A stretch of 64,000 nucleotides of DNA from GCA-2687025 sp964473525. Lineage in GTDB: Bacteria; Poribacteria; WGA-4E; GCA-2687025. Position 1 is the stretch's first letter, and every line of letters starts with the position of its first letter. The notes under the pieces were generated by a model. That model made no database searches. It was not told the DNA's origin and worked only from the letters and a program-made list of their open reading frames with translations. This document shows, piece by piece, positions 15,628-24,035 of the stretch. The position numbers and the translations under genes were made by a program. The DNA lies in the NCBI GenBank assembly GCA_964473525.1, contig CAYYPK010000014.1, positions 100,385-164,384 on the forward strand, in the 5' to 3' direction.

Positions 15628-16528
15628 CGTTGCGGATGCGCCTCTTACAGAGCGCCATAACCCCCGCTCGGAGAACATCGACACGCTCTCGGCGCGGGAG
15701 GTGGTTGAGCTGTTCGCCGACGAGGATCGCCGCGCCGTCGAGGCGACCGTCGCGGTAGCCGCCGAGATCGCAACCGCGGCGGAATGGGTGGCCGCCGCCC
15801 TGAGCGTCGGCGGCCGTTTGCTCTACATCGGCGCGGGCACGAGCGGACGTCTGGGCGTGCTGGATGCCTCGGAGTGCCCCCCTACGTTCGGCGCCGACCC
15901 CACGAGCGTCGTGGGCATCATCGCGGGAGGCGACGCGGCGCTACGCAGGTCCGCGGAGGGCGCGGAGGACGACGAGGATGCGGGCGCGGCCGCCGTGTGC
16001 CACCAACGCGCGTCCGCCAACGACGTCGTCGTGGGCATCGCTGCCAGCGGCCGCACGCCGTACGTGCTCGGCGCGCTGGCCGAGGCGAAGCGGCTTGGCG
16101 CCAAGACCGCCTTGCTCTCGTGCAGCCCGCCCGCCGACGGTGCGCGGGCGTACGTGGACCTGTTCATCACACCTGTCGTGGGGCCGGAGATCGTCTCTGG
16201 GTCCACCCGCATGAAGGCGGGTACCGCAACCAAGCTCGCGCTGAACCAGATAACGACGACGGCCATGATCCTGCGCGGGAAGGTCTACGGCAACCGGATG
16301 GTGGACGTGAGGCCCGTGAACGCCAAGCTCCGCCAGCGCGCCATCGGGTTGGTCGCGGAGCTTGGTCGCGTGTCGGCGGAGGAGGCCGCCGCGGCGCTCG
16401 ACGCGGCCGCAGGTGAGGTGAAGGTCGCCGTTGTCGCGATCCGCCGTGGCGTCTCGTTCGGCGAGGCCCGCGAAGCGGTCGACGGCGCGGACGGCTCGCT
16501 GCGAATCGCGCTGAGCGAGGACGCGTAG
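15620..16528 (+). CDS. murQ: N-acetylmuramic acid 6-phosphate etherase
   Basis: MurQ cleaves the lactyl ether of MurNAc-6-phosphate to give GlcNAc-6-phosphate and D-lactate in cell-wall recycling. The 302-residue protein has the diagnostic LTERHNPRSENIDTLSAREV start, the SIS domain with LLYIGAGTSGRLGVLDASECPPTF, the VVGIAASGRTPYV loop, the STRMKAGTATKLALNQITT signature and NAKLRQRA. Length is normal. It overlaps the upstream kinase gene by 8 bases. No NamZ, NagZ or AmiD-type lytic enzyme is adjacent. Confidence 0.96.
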   Translation: MSSVADAPLTERHNPRSENIDTLSAREVVELFADEDRRAVEATVAVAAEIATAAEWVAAALSVGGRLLYIGAGTSGRLGVLDASECPPTFGADPTSVVGIIAGGDAALRRSAEGAEDDEDAGAAAVCHQRASANDVVVGIAASGRTPYVLGALAEAKRLGAKTALLSCSPPADGARAYVDLFITPVVGPEIVSGSTRMKAGTATKLALNQITTTAMILRGKVYGNRMVDVRPVNAKLRQRAIGLVAELGRVSAEEAAAALDAAAGEVKVAVVAIRRGVSFGEAREAVDGADGSLRIALSEDA

Positions 16529-16535
16529 CCGACCC

Positions 16536-17336
16536 CTACCGGCGGCGCGCGATGTAGACCGCCACGGATTTCGGGTCGCGCAACACGCCGGCGGCATCCA
16601 TCTCGGCCGCGACGGCGTCGGCGAGGTACGTGAGCAGTTCACCCCGCAGGGCGACGCTCCGCCGACAAGTGAACGCCGATGCGATGTACCGAGCCGCAGG
16701 CTCAGGATCGCGGAACACCAGCGCGTTCTCGAGACCGCGAACCTCGACACGTGGGAAGACCGCCGACAGCAACTGCGGCGCGTTCGTCGACGTGAAAGCC
16801 GACGCGGCAGTGATGGACGGCTCGTCCAGGCGGAAGGCGCCACGCGCCTGCTCGCGGACGCGCCTGAGGGCCGGCAGCGAGTCGGCTGCGTTCGTAGTGA
16901 CGAGCATGGCGCCGTCTGGCGCGAGCGCCCGTCGCGCCTCGAGAAGGGCGGCGTGGATGTCCGCGACGTGGTAGAGCATGTGCCGCGCCACGACCCAGTC
17001 GAACGACGCCGACGCGATGGGCAGGCAAGCCGCGTCTCCGACCAGCCATCCGGCCGTCGGCGCAGCGTCGCGGGCCTCGACACACATCGCCGCCGAAGCG
17101 TCCACGCCAACGAGACGCCCGTGGTGTCCTTCCGCCCGCAGCCGCGCCTCGAACTCGCCTGGCCCAGGCCCTACGTCGAGGATGGACTCCCCTCCGCTCA
17201 GGCGCATCGACCCAGCGCACTCGCCGTGGAGATCGTCGTGACGTTCGGAGTAGAGACGGTGGGTGTCGAGCCTGACCCGCAGCGGATCAGGCGTGGCGTA
17301 CTGGTCGCGGAGCGCATCCGCATCCCGGTCGGCCAT
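16536..17336 (-). CDS. Class I SAM-dependent methyltransferase
   Basis: This 266-residue protein has a class I Rossmann methyltransferase domain: motif I ILDVGPGPGEFEARLR, an acidic post-motif VGVDASAAMC, FDWVVARHMLYHVADI, and LLEARRALAPDGAMLVTTN. The substrate cannot be told. The ATG at 17336 starts 4 bases after the dsbD stop and begins MADRDADALRDQYATPDPLR, a typical family N-terminus. It is therefore likely cotranscribed with the upstream dsbD gene. It is convergent with murQ, leaving only 7 bases between stops. Confidence 0.87.
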   Translation of the reverse strand: MADRDADALRDQYATPDPLRVRLDTHRLYSERHDDLHGECAGSMRLSGGESILDVGPGPGEFEARLRAEGHHGRLVGVDASAAMCVEARDAAPTAGWLVGDAACLPIASASFDWVVARHMLYHVADIHAALLEARRALAPDGAMLVTTNAADSLPALRRVREQARGAFRLDEPSITAASAFTSTNAPQLLSAVFPRVEVRGLENALVFRDPEPAARYIASAFTCRRSVALRGELLTYLADAVAAEMDAAGVLRDPKSVAVYIARRR

Positions 17337-17340
17337 GCCG

Positions 17341-19326
17341 CTACACGCCTCCACTGCCGCTAGAGGCCTGGGCGACCGGCGTCGCGCCGTGGGCCGCCAG
17401 CGCCGATGTGAGGAATCGCTTGAATTCCTCCGCGTCGCGGGTGAAGCCCTCGAACGTGTCGACGATCACATCGTCCGGCGTGACAACCGCGTAGTATGGC
17501 AGCGCGACCGTGCCGAAGCGCTGCTGCTGCATGACCTGGTTCGCGCGTGACTGCTCCGTCGGCTTGTCGGTCCAGAGCTGCACGAGGACGTATTCGTCGA
17601 AGATGGCGCGGACGTCTGGTCGGGCGAAGATGTTCTTCTCCATGAGCCGGCAATTGGTGCACGTCACGCCCGTGAAGTCCACGAAGATGGGCCGGCCTGT
17701 CCGCCGCGCTGCCGCGAGCGCCTCTGGGTAGGATTGCAGCCAGGCGTCGTGAGACGCCACCGAGCTCTCGGTCTCGGCGCCGCCTCGATCGGCCATGGCA
17801 TAGGGCGGCAGAAACGCGTCCAACTCGCCCAGGGGTTGGCCCGACAGGCCGGTCGCGAGATAGATGGCCACCGAGAAGAACGCGATGCCGAACATGAGCC
17901 GTGGGACGCCCAGCGCCTCGGTGGGCGTGTCGTGCGGAAGGCGGAACTTCCCGAACAGGTAATACCCAGCGACGGCGGAGATGGCGATCCACCCGGCGAG
18001 GAACAACTCACGCGGCAGCGCGCCCCACTCCATGACCAGGTCGATGTTGCTAATGAACTTCATCGCCGCGGCAAGCTCGAGAAAGCCCATCACCACCTTG
18101 ACGGAGTTCAGCCAGCCGCCCGACTTGGGCAACGACGAAAGCAGCTGCGGGAACAGTGCGAGCAGGAAGAATGGCGAAGCGAACGCCGCGGAGAAGCCCA
18201 GCATGCCGGTGATCGACCAGAACAGCTCGCCCTGAGTCGCGGCCACGAGTACGGTGCCCACGAACGGCACCGTGCAGGTGAACGACGTCAGCGAGAACGT
18301 CAACCCCATCAGGATCGTGCCGACGGTGCCAGCTCCCTGGCCTGACCTGTCACCTAGGAAGCCCAGCAGCTTGTACGGCACGCGTATCTCGAAGGCGCCG
18401 AACAGGTTCAGCGCGAAGACGACGAATACGCCCGCGATGGCGAGGTTCACCCAGACGTTGGCCGCGACGCCCTGGATGCTGGCCGCCCCAAAGAGCACCG
18501 CCAGCAGAATGCCCAGCGCAGTGAACGTCGCGATGATGCCGGCGCAATAGATCACCGCCTGCGTCAGGCCCTGCGCACGCGTCAGGCCCTCCTTCTTCGT
18601 GAAGAAGGACACTGTGATCGGGATCATCGGGAACACGCACGGCGTCAGCAGCGCCAGAAACCCCATGGAGACGGCGAACCCCAGGTACGCGAGGAATCCC
18701 TTGGCGCGCGCCGCCTCAATGCTTCGGGCGGGCGCGTCCGTAGGCGGTGTGGTCTCCGCCGCGCCAGCGACAACTTCATTCGCCCGCACGCGATCTGGCC
18801 GCGCCGGCCCTGCCTCGACCGTGACACTGCCCACGACGTCAACGGACGTTGGCGGCAAGCAGGTCTTGTCGTCACAGGCCATGAACCGCACGGTGGCCGC
18901 CAGCGCCACCACGCCGACGTCGACATCGTCCCCCACGGTGAACGCCTGCGTGAACGCCACCTCACCCTCGAACAGCTCGACGACCACGTCGAAGGCTTCG
19001 TCCATCTTGCGCTCTGGGTCAGGCTGACGAACCGGCCCGGCTGGAAGCAGACCAGGCGCCGCGATCGTGACGGTCGTCGGCTGCGGGCCAGCCTCGGCCC
19101 CGGACGGCGTGATGGAGTAGATATGCCAACCGGCCTCGATCCGCGCGGTGACGGTAACGTCGACCGTCTCACCAACGCGGGCGATTTCCGGCTCCCCGGC
19201 AACTGACAGTTGCACCTTGTCGGCGGCCCCGCCGAACAGCGGGCTCTGCGCAAGCGCGGGCGCCGCGAGCGCGAGGATGAACGGCAGCAGCAGGGAGGGC
19301 CGAAGGCGGACTCGAGGACGCGGCAT
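17341..19326 (-). CDS. dsbD: DsbD-type thiol:disulfide interchange protein
   Basis: DsbD carries electrons from cytoplasmic thioredoxin across the inner membrane to periplasmic disulfide reductases. The 661-residue protein has a signal peptide, an N-terminal DsbD-alpha/DsbC-like domain (about residues 30-165, ending CDDKTCLPPT), and an eight-helix membrane domain with TPCVFPMIPITVSFF and TCTVPFVGTVLVA carrying the conserved cysteines. A C-terminal thioredoxin domain has the active site TGVTCTNCRLME (CxxC) and LPYYAVVTPD. A methyltransferase gene follows. Expected partners such as cytochrome c maturation proteins are not in the window. Confidence 0.94.
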   Translation of the reverse strand: MPRPRVRLRPSLLLPFILALAAPALAQSPLFGGAADKVQLSVAGEPEIARVGETVDVTVTARIEAGWHIYSITPSGAEAGPQPTTVTIAAPGLLPAGPVRQPDPERKMDEAFDVVVELFEGEVAFTQAFTVGDDVDVGVVALAATVRFMACDDKTCLPPTSVDVVGSVTVEAGPARPDRVRANEVVAGAAETTPPTDAPARSIEAARAKGFLAYLGFAVSMGFLALLTPCVFPMIPITVSFFTKKEGLTRAQGLTQAVIYCAGIIATFTALGILLAVLFGAASIQGVAANVWVNLAIAGVFVVFALNLFGAFEIRVPYKLLGFLGDRSGQGAGTVGTILMGLTFSLTSFTCTVPFVGTVLVAATQGELFWSITGMLGFSAAFASPFFLLALFPQLLSSLPKSGGWLNSVKVVMGFLELAAAMKFISNIDLVMEWGALPRELFLAGWIAISAVAGYYLFGKFRLPHDTPTEALGVPRLMFGIAFFSVAIYLATGLSGQPLGELDAFLPPYAMADRGGAETESSVASHDAWLQSYPEALAAARRTGRPIFVDFTGVTCTNCRLMEKNIFARPDVRAIFDEYVLVQLWTDKPTEQSRANQVMQQQRFGTVALPYYAVVTPDDVIVDTFEGFTRDAEEFKRFLTSALAAHGATPVAQASSGSGGV

Positions 19327-19470
19327 ACTCAGTTTCCTTACGCTGGACCACGGCGCGCCGGGAGACCGACGCGTACGGGGTAATAGACAGCGCAGCGATG
19401 GTAGGGTGTCGCTCCAGGCGCGCGAACGGCGAAGCGTCGCACGGCCCCTGCCGAGCGACGGGCGGGGCGT

Positions 19471-19761
19471 CTACCCGTCGCCCTGCATCCGATCGAGCAT
19501 GGCGCGGAGCTCTTCGGTGAGGGCCGCGTGGCGCGCCAGAACCTGGTCGTTCTCAGTCTGAAGATGGCGGACGCGCTTGTTCTCCGCTTCTAGCTCCGCG
19601 ATGCGGCCGTGCAGGCGCGATTGCTCGTCGCGGAGCCCGCCGCACTCCGCCTGGAGTTCCGCTATGCGGGACTGCATCGACGCAAGCGACCCGCCAGCGC
19701 GCGTCACGTGTTCCTGCAGGTCGTCGAGCCGGCTGCGGATGGCTTCTGGAAGCTCAGGCAC
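19471..19761 (-). CDS. Short coiled-coil protein
   Basis: This 96-residue protein is almost entirely heptad-like coiled coil (SLASMQSRIAELQAECGGL, then IAELEAENKRVRHLQTENDQVL). I take the GTG at 19761 as the start, with a GGAGAG ribosome site five bases upstream; the longer open frame back to 19938 reads as arginine-rich noncoding sequence. The size and coiled-coil pattern recall small ZapB-like or SlyX-like proteins, but there is no specific match. It is divergent from the TPR gene. Confidence 0.65.
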   Translation of the reverse strand: MPELPEAIRSRLDDLQEHVTRAGGSLASMQSRIAELQAECGGLRDEQSRLHGRIAELEAENKRVRHLQTENDQVLARHAALTEELRAMLDRMQGDG

Positions 19762-19917
19762 GGGCGCTCTCCGCGTAGTCAGAGTGGTGTGGCGGACACC
19801 GTGGATGGTACCGCACGGGGGTAGATGGGTCAACGAACGGTGTGGCGGTCGCGCCGTTGTCGATGCGCTCTCTCGGTGGTAGCGTTCCACCCGTGACAAC
19901 CGACCTGAGAAACACGC

Positions 19918-20526
19918 ATGCGCGATGCACCAGAACACGATGACGATGAGCGAGAGGAGGGGGCCGTCGAGCCGTCCGGGGCGGGCATGCGCCCTGCCGA
20001 CGTCGCGCGACTGCGCGATCTCGTCCGACGAGGTCGCGACCAGCTAGACCGCGCCTCTCGAGCCGACACGGCGCTCGCCGAGGGCATCAGCGCGCTCTAC
20101 GACAAGGACTACGCCGTGGCCGCGGCGGCCCTCAGCACATCCATCGCCGCCACACCCGAGCGAGGCGACGCGCACTACTACCTCGGGTTGACGCGTTTCA
20201 TGCAGGGACGGCACGAGGACGCCGCGGTCAGCTACGCGCAGGCGATCCAGAACGGCCACGCGGCGCCGGAAGCCATGGAGTGTCTGGGGGATGTGCTGAC
20301 GGTCCTCGGGCGCGACGAAGACGCCATCGAGACGTACCGCGCCGCGCTCTCGAAACGGCCCTCGCCCCACGGGTGGGCGCGTCTCGCCGAGGCCCTCGCG
20401 CGCGTGGGCCAGCGTAGCGAGGCCGTCGCGGCGTATAAGGAGGCGCTCCAGCTCCGCCTCGCGGGCGTGGCGCCTCTCTACGACATCCCGGCGGATGAAG
20501 TCGAGCCCGACCCGAATGCCGAATAG
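19918..20526 (+). CDS. TPR-repeat protein
   Basis: This 202-residue cytosolic protein has an acidic N-terminus (MRDAPEHDDDEREEGAVEP) and at least three TPR units: ALYDKDYAVAAAALSTSIAATPERGDAHYYLGLTR, HEDAAVSYAQAIQNGHAAPEAMECLGDV and DEDAIETYRAALSKRP. TPRs mediate protein-protein contacts; the partner is unknown. It is followed by a tRNA gene about 100 bases away with its own promoter, so it is probably monocistronic. Confidence 0.78.
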   Translation: MRDAPEHDDDEREEGAVEPSGAGMRPADVARLRDLVRRGRDQLDRASRADTALAEGISALYDKDYAVAAAALSTSIAATPERGDAHYYLGLTRFMQGRHEDAAVSYAQAIQNGHAAPEAMECLGDVLTVLGRDEDAIETYRAALSKRPSPHGWARLAEALARVGQRSEAVAAYKEALQLRLAGVAPLYDIPADEVEPDPNAE

Positions 20527-20566
20527 CCTGTCCGCCCGCGCCACAAGCGGCTCAACGCCGGTCGCC

Positions 20567-20595
20567 TTGCCGCTTCACGCGCCGTTTGCTAACAT
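20567..20595 (+). promoter_or_regulatory. Promoter of tRNA-Leu (and possibly tig)
   Basis: TTGCCG (20567-20572) and TAACAT (20590-20595) are 17 bases apart and end 32 bases before the mature tRNA 5' end, a usual distance for a tRNA promoter. Confidence 0.5.
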
Positions 20596-20627
20596 CCCTT
20601 GTGGTCGCCAGAACGAGGCGCCACCAC

Positions 20628-20717
20628 GGGCGGGTGGTGGAATTTGGTAGACACGGTAGACTTAGGATCTATTGGGTGGTGACACCTGTGAGGGTTCGAG
20701 TCCCTCCTCGCCCACCA
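20628..20717 (+). tRNA. tRNA-Leu (anticodon UAG)
   Basis: This 90-base class II tRNA has the long variable arm expected of Leu. The acceptor stem GGGCGGG pairs with CTCGCCC; the anticodon loop is CTTAGGA with anticodon TAG; the T-arm contains GGTTCGAGTCC. The discriminator A and an encoded CCA are at 20714-20717. It reads CUA and related leucine codons and stands alone upstream of tig. Confidence 0.96.
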
Positions 20718-20728
20718 GTTACCGGCGC

Positions 20729-20760
20729 GCCTGATCTGCCGTGTGTAGCGCAGATCAGGC
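20729..20760 (+). other. Hairpin between tRNA-Leu and trigger factor gene
   Basis: A perfect 11-bp inverted repeat (GCCTGATCTGC at 20729-20739 and GCAGATCAGGC at 20750-20760) encloses 10 bases. It starts 12 bases after the tRNA CCA and ends 22 bases before the tig TTG, with no T-run after it. It may act in 3' tRNA processing or as a tig leader structure. Confidence 0.6.
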
Positions 20761-20782
20761 CGCAGTTCGGGAGGAGTTCCGG

Positions 20783-22087
20783 TTGAAAGTCGACGTAGAG
20801 ACGGTTAGCGAAACACGCCGCAAGCTAGCGATAGCCGTGCCGGCGGAAGACGTGCGGAAGCAGTTTGCCGACGCCGTCGCGGACGTTGCGAAGACGATCC
20901 AGATTCCCGGTTTTCGACCCGGACGAGTGCCGAAGTCCATCGTGCGCGCCCGGTACGGCACGGCCATCAGGTCGGATGTGTTGCAGGAAGTGGTGCCGGC
21001 CGCGTGCCAAGAGGCCGTCGAGGAGCACGACATCGTCGTCGTCGGTGAGGTAACGCTCGAGCCGGCGCTCGACGACATGGAACTGCCGGCAGACGGCGAC
21101 GAGGAGCTCGCCTTCACGCTGGAAGTCGAGGTGAAGCCGGTTCTGGCGCTGCCCGACTACGGTTCGCTACAAGTGGACAAGATGTCCCCGGACGTGCCTC
21201 AGGAAGAGGTGGACGAGTACATCGACCGCGTCCGTCAGGCGCGCGGTACCGTCGAGGATCTAGACGAGGACAGGCCTGCCGTCACGGGCGACACGGTGTA
21301 CATCGACTGGCACGTACAGCTCGTGGGCGCCGACGAGGAATACAGCCACCAGCACGACTACATGACCGAGGTGGGCGGCGGCTCGCTCTTCGACGAGGTC
21401 GACGAGGCCCTGGTTGGTATGTCGGTCGGCGACGAGAAGACAATTCGCGTGACCTACCCCGAGGACTTCGGCAACGACGAACTCGCCGGCAAGGACGCGG
21501 ACATCTCAGTCGAGCTGAACAAGCTGTCAAAGCGGGTCGTTCCAGAACTGGACGACGAGTTCGCGAAGAGCATGGACTTCGACGACGTCGAACAGATGCG
21601 CGCGAACTACTGGAACCGCCTGATCGACATGCGGAAGTCCGAACAGCGCGCCCAGCAGGAACGCGACATCGTCGACCAGCTCATCGAGTCGATGGAGTTC
21701 GAAGTTCCAGAAGGGCTCGTCGAGGACCGTCAGCGGGATCTACTCACGCGTGAGTTCGGCATGCGCCAGCAGCGTGGGCAGTCCGCCGAAGACGTAGACA
21801 TGGACAAGATCGTCGAGGACAGCAAGACTGCCGCCGAGCGATCCGTACGCGAGGAGTGGATCCTCGACGAGATCGGCAAGAACGAGGAGGTTGAGGTCGA
21901 CGACGCCGAGGTCGACCAGCAGATCGCTCGCGACGCCGCCCAGGCGGGCATGGACGAGGACCAGTACGCCGCGCAGGTCGAGGAGAGCGGACGGCGCGAC
22001 GGTTACGAGCGCTTTGTCCGTGACCGGCAGGTGTTCGAGATCCTCATCGAGCGCGCCGCCGAGAAGAACATCATCGTCACCCCGTAG
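20783..22087 (+). CDS. tig: Trigger factor (ribosome-associated chaperone/PPIase)
   Basis: Trigger factor binds the ribosome exit tunnel and helps nascent chains fold. The 434-residue protein has the ribosome-binding domain with signature PGFRPGRVPKSIVRARYG (about residues 40-57), an FKBP-type domain around residues 150-230 (VTGDTVYIDWHVQL, FDEVDEALVGMSVGDEKTIRV) and a helical C-terminal chaperone region. The start is the TTG at 20783: it has GGGAGGAG seven bases upstream, and the family N-terminus (KVDVETVSETRRKLAI) follows directly. An upstream GTG at 20741 would fall within the preceding hairpin. It heads the conserved tig-clpP-clpX order. Confidence 0.96.
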   Translation: MKVDVETVSETRRKLAIAVPAEDVRKQFADAVADVAKTIQIPGFRPGRVPKSIVRARYGTAIRSDVLQEVVPAACQEAVEEHDIVVVGEVTLEPALDDMELPADGDEELAFTLEVEVKPVLALPDYGSLQVDKMSPDVPQEEVDEYIDRVRQARGTVEDLDEDRPAVTGDTVYIDWHVQLVGADEEYSHQHDYMTEVGGGSLFDEVDEALVGMSVGDEKTIRVTYPEDFGNDELAGKDADISVELNKLSKRVVPELDDEFAKSMDFDDVEQMRANYWNRLIDMRKSEQRAQQERDIVDQLIESMEFEVPEGLVEDRQRDLLTREFGMRQQRGQSAEDVDMDKIVEDSKTAAERSVREEWILDEIGKNEEVEVDDAEVDQQIARDAAQAGMDEDQYAAQVEESGRRDGYERFVRDRQVFEILIERAAEKNIIVTP

Positions 22088-22104
22088 AACGGGAAGGCTC
22101 GCAC

Positions 22105-22686
22105 TTGTCCCTCATCCCGATGGTCATAGAGCAGACGAACCGCGGGGAACGCGCGTACGACATCTTCTCCCGCCTGCTGAAAGACCGCATCATCATCATC
22201 GGAACGCCGATAACCGACGAAATGGCGAACATCATCGTCGCGCAGATGCTCTTCCTGGAGATGGAGGATCCGAGCGCGGACATCACGCTCTACATCAACT
22301 CACCCGGTGGGTCGGTGACGGCCGGCCTGTCGATCTATGACACCATTCAGTTCGTGAAGCCGGACGTCCAGACGTGGTGCGTCGGGCAGGCGTGCAGCAT
22401 GGGCGCCGTGCTGCTTGCGGCTGGGACGGCTGGCAAGCGGTTCTCGCTCCCGCACTCGACGATTCTGATCCATCAGCCAATCGGTGGCGCGCGCGGGCAG
22501 GCATCGGACATCAGCATCCACGCCGAGGAGATCCTGCGGGTGAAGGGCGAGCTTCACGGCATCATGGCCAAGCACACCGGGCAGGACGCTGAACAGATCG
22601 AGCTGGACTCCGACCGAGACCGGTTTATGACGGCCGAGCAAGCCAGGGACTATGGCATCATCGACGAGATCATACGTCAGCGATAG
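22105..22686 (+). CDS. clpP: ATP-dependent Clp protease proteolytic subunit
   Basis: ClpP is the serine peptidase that forms the tetradecameric chamber of ClpXP/ClpAP. The 193-residue protein shows the triad Ser98 (GQACSMGA), His123 (LPHSTILIHQP) and Asp172 (DSDRDRFM). The N-terminus MSLIPMVIEQTNRGERAYDIFSRLL is canonical, with a TTG start at 22105 after a GGGAAGG site. It lies between tig and clpX with short gaps, so the three are one operon. Confidence 0.97.
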   Translation: MSLIPMVIEQTNRGERAYDIFSRLLKDRIIIIGTPITDEMANIIVAQMLFLEMEDPSADITLYINSPGGSVTAGLSIYDTIQFVKPDVQTWCVGQACSMGAVLLAAGTAGKRFSLPHSTILIHQPIGGARGQASDISIHAEEILRVKGELHGIMAKHTGQDAEQIELDSDRDRFMTAEQARDYGIIDEIIRQR

Positions 22687-22700
22687 CGAGGGAGGATGCC

Positions 22701-23972
22701 GTGCGTGAAGGGGACCTGTCGCGCTGCTCGTTCTGCGGCAAGACCGAGCACGAGGTGCGCAAGCTCATCAAGGCGTACTACTCCCAAGAGGTGTACATCT
22801 GCGAGCTGTGCATAGACGTCTGCAACGAGATCATCGGCGAGGAGCTAGCGGGTGATATCGCGGAGGACACCGAGGACGAGGAGACCCTCGAGTTCAAGCT
22901 CCTCCGACCCGCTGAGATCAAGGACGTGCTGGACGAGTACGTTATCGGCCAGGACAAAGCGAAGAAGACGATCTCGGTCGCGGTCTACAACCACTATCGC
23001 CGGATACAAGCCGAGCAGGAAGAGCCAGAAGTCGAGCTCGACAAGAGCAACATCCTGCTGATCGGCCCAACGGGAGTCGGGAAGACCCTCCTCGCGCAGA
23101 CGCTCGCACGCACGCTGCAGGTGCCGTTCACAATCGCGGACGCCACCACGCTCACGGAAGCCGGGTACGTTGGGGAGGATGTCGAGAACATCATCCTCAA
23201 GCTCCTGCAGGCATCCAACTACGACCCGCAGCGCGCTGAGATTGGGATCGTCTACATCGACGAGATCGACAAGATAACGCGGAAGTCGGAGAACCCGTCC
23301 ATCACGCGGGATGTGTCTGGCGAAGGCGTGCAGCAGGCGCTCCTGAAGATCCTGGAAGGCACGGTCGCGAACGTACCGCCGCAGGGAGGCCGCAAGCACC
23401 CGCACCAGGAGTTCATCCAGGTAGACACGTCCCGGATTCTCTTTATCGCCGGCGGGACGTTCACGGGCATTGAGAAGGTGGTTGAGCAGCGCCTGGGCAA
23501 GAAGGCGCTCGGGTTCGGAGCGGAGGTGAGGGCGCAACGCGATGAGGGCATCGGCGAGATCCTGGCACGCGTGGAGCCTAAGGACCTCGCGAAGTTCGGA
23601 TTCATACCCGAATTCATCGGGCGCCTGCCGGTCGTGGCGTCGCTGCACGAACTCGATGAGGATGCGCTCGTGACGATCCTCACCGAGCCGCGCAATGCGC
23701 TCGTCCGGCAGTACAAGAAGTTCTTCGAATACGAGGACGTCAAACTCACCATCACGGACGAGACGCTCGTTGTCATCGCGCGGGAGGCGATTCGGCGCGA
23801 GACCGGCGCACGCGGGCTCAGGTCGGTCCTCGAGAGCGCCATGCTGGAGGTGATGTACCACATTCCGTCGCTCGACGGCGTTCGCGAGTGCATCATCACA
23901 CCCGGTGTCGTCACGGGCGTTGACAAACCCGTGTTGGTCTACGACCATCACACCGAAGCGCTGTCAGCGTAG
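22701..23972 (+). CDS. clpX: ATP-dependent Clp protease ATP-binding subunit ClpX
   Basis: ClpX is the AAA+ unfoldase that feeds substrates to ClpP. The 423-residue protein has an N-terminal zinc domain with Cys9, Cys12, Cys34 and Cys37, Walker A GPTGVGKT, Walker B IVYIDEIDK, the pore loop TEAGYVGEDVE, and sensor and C-terminal regions (RETGARGLRSVLESAMLEVMY). The IGF-type ClpP-binding loop region appears as IGRLPVVASL following FIPEF. The GTG start at 22701 has a GGGAGGA site. It is 14 bases downstream of clpP. Confidence 0.97.
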   Translation: MREGDLSRCSFCGKTEHEVRKLIKAYYSQEVYICELCIDVCNEIIGEELAGDIAEDTEDEETLEFKLLRPAEIKDVLDEYVIGQDKAKKTISVAVYNHYRRIQAEQEEPEVELDKSNILLIGPTGVGKTLLAQTLARTLQVPFTIADATTLTEAGYVGEDVENIILKLLQASNYDPQRAEIGIVYIDEIDKITRKSENPSITRDVSGEGVQQALLKILEGTVANVPPQGGRKHPHQEFIQVDTSRILFIAGGTFTGIEKVVEQRLGKKALGFGAEVRAQRDEGIGEILARVEPKDLAKFGFIPEFIGRLPVVASLHELDEDALVTILTEPRNALVRQYKKFFEYEDVKLTITDETLVVIAREAIRRETGARGLRSVLESAMLEVMYHIPSLDGVRECIITPGVVTGVDKPVLVYDHHTEALSA

Positions 23973-24035
23973 CAGATCCAGTGTTCGCGCGCGGCGGTAT
24001 GGGCGCCGCGCACGGAGTAGCCGTAGGTCGCCCAC

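Noticed and set aside
15941..17110. 389-codon open frame on the minus strand
   Set aside because: It is antisense to murQ and overlaps the methyltransferase in another frame; its translation is Arg/Ser-rich without motifs.
22845..23951. Long open frame antisense to clpX
   Set aside because: ClpX is unmistakable on the plus strand; this is a typical GC-rich antisense frame.
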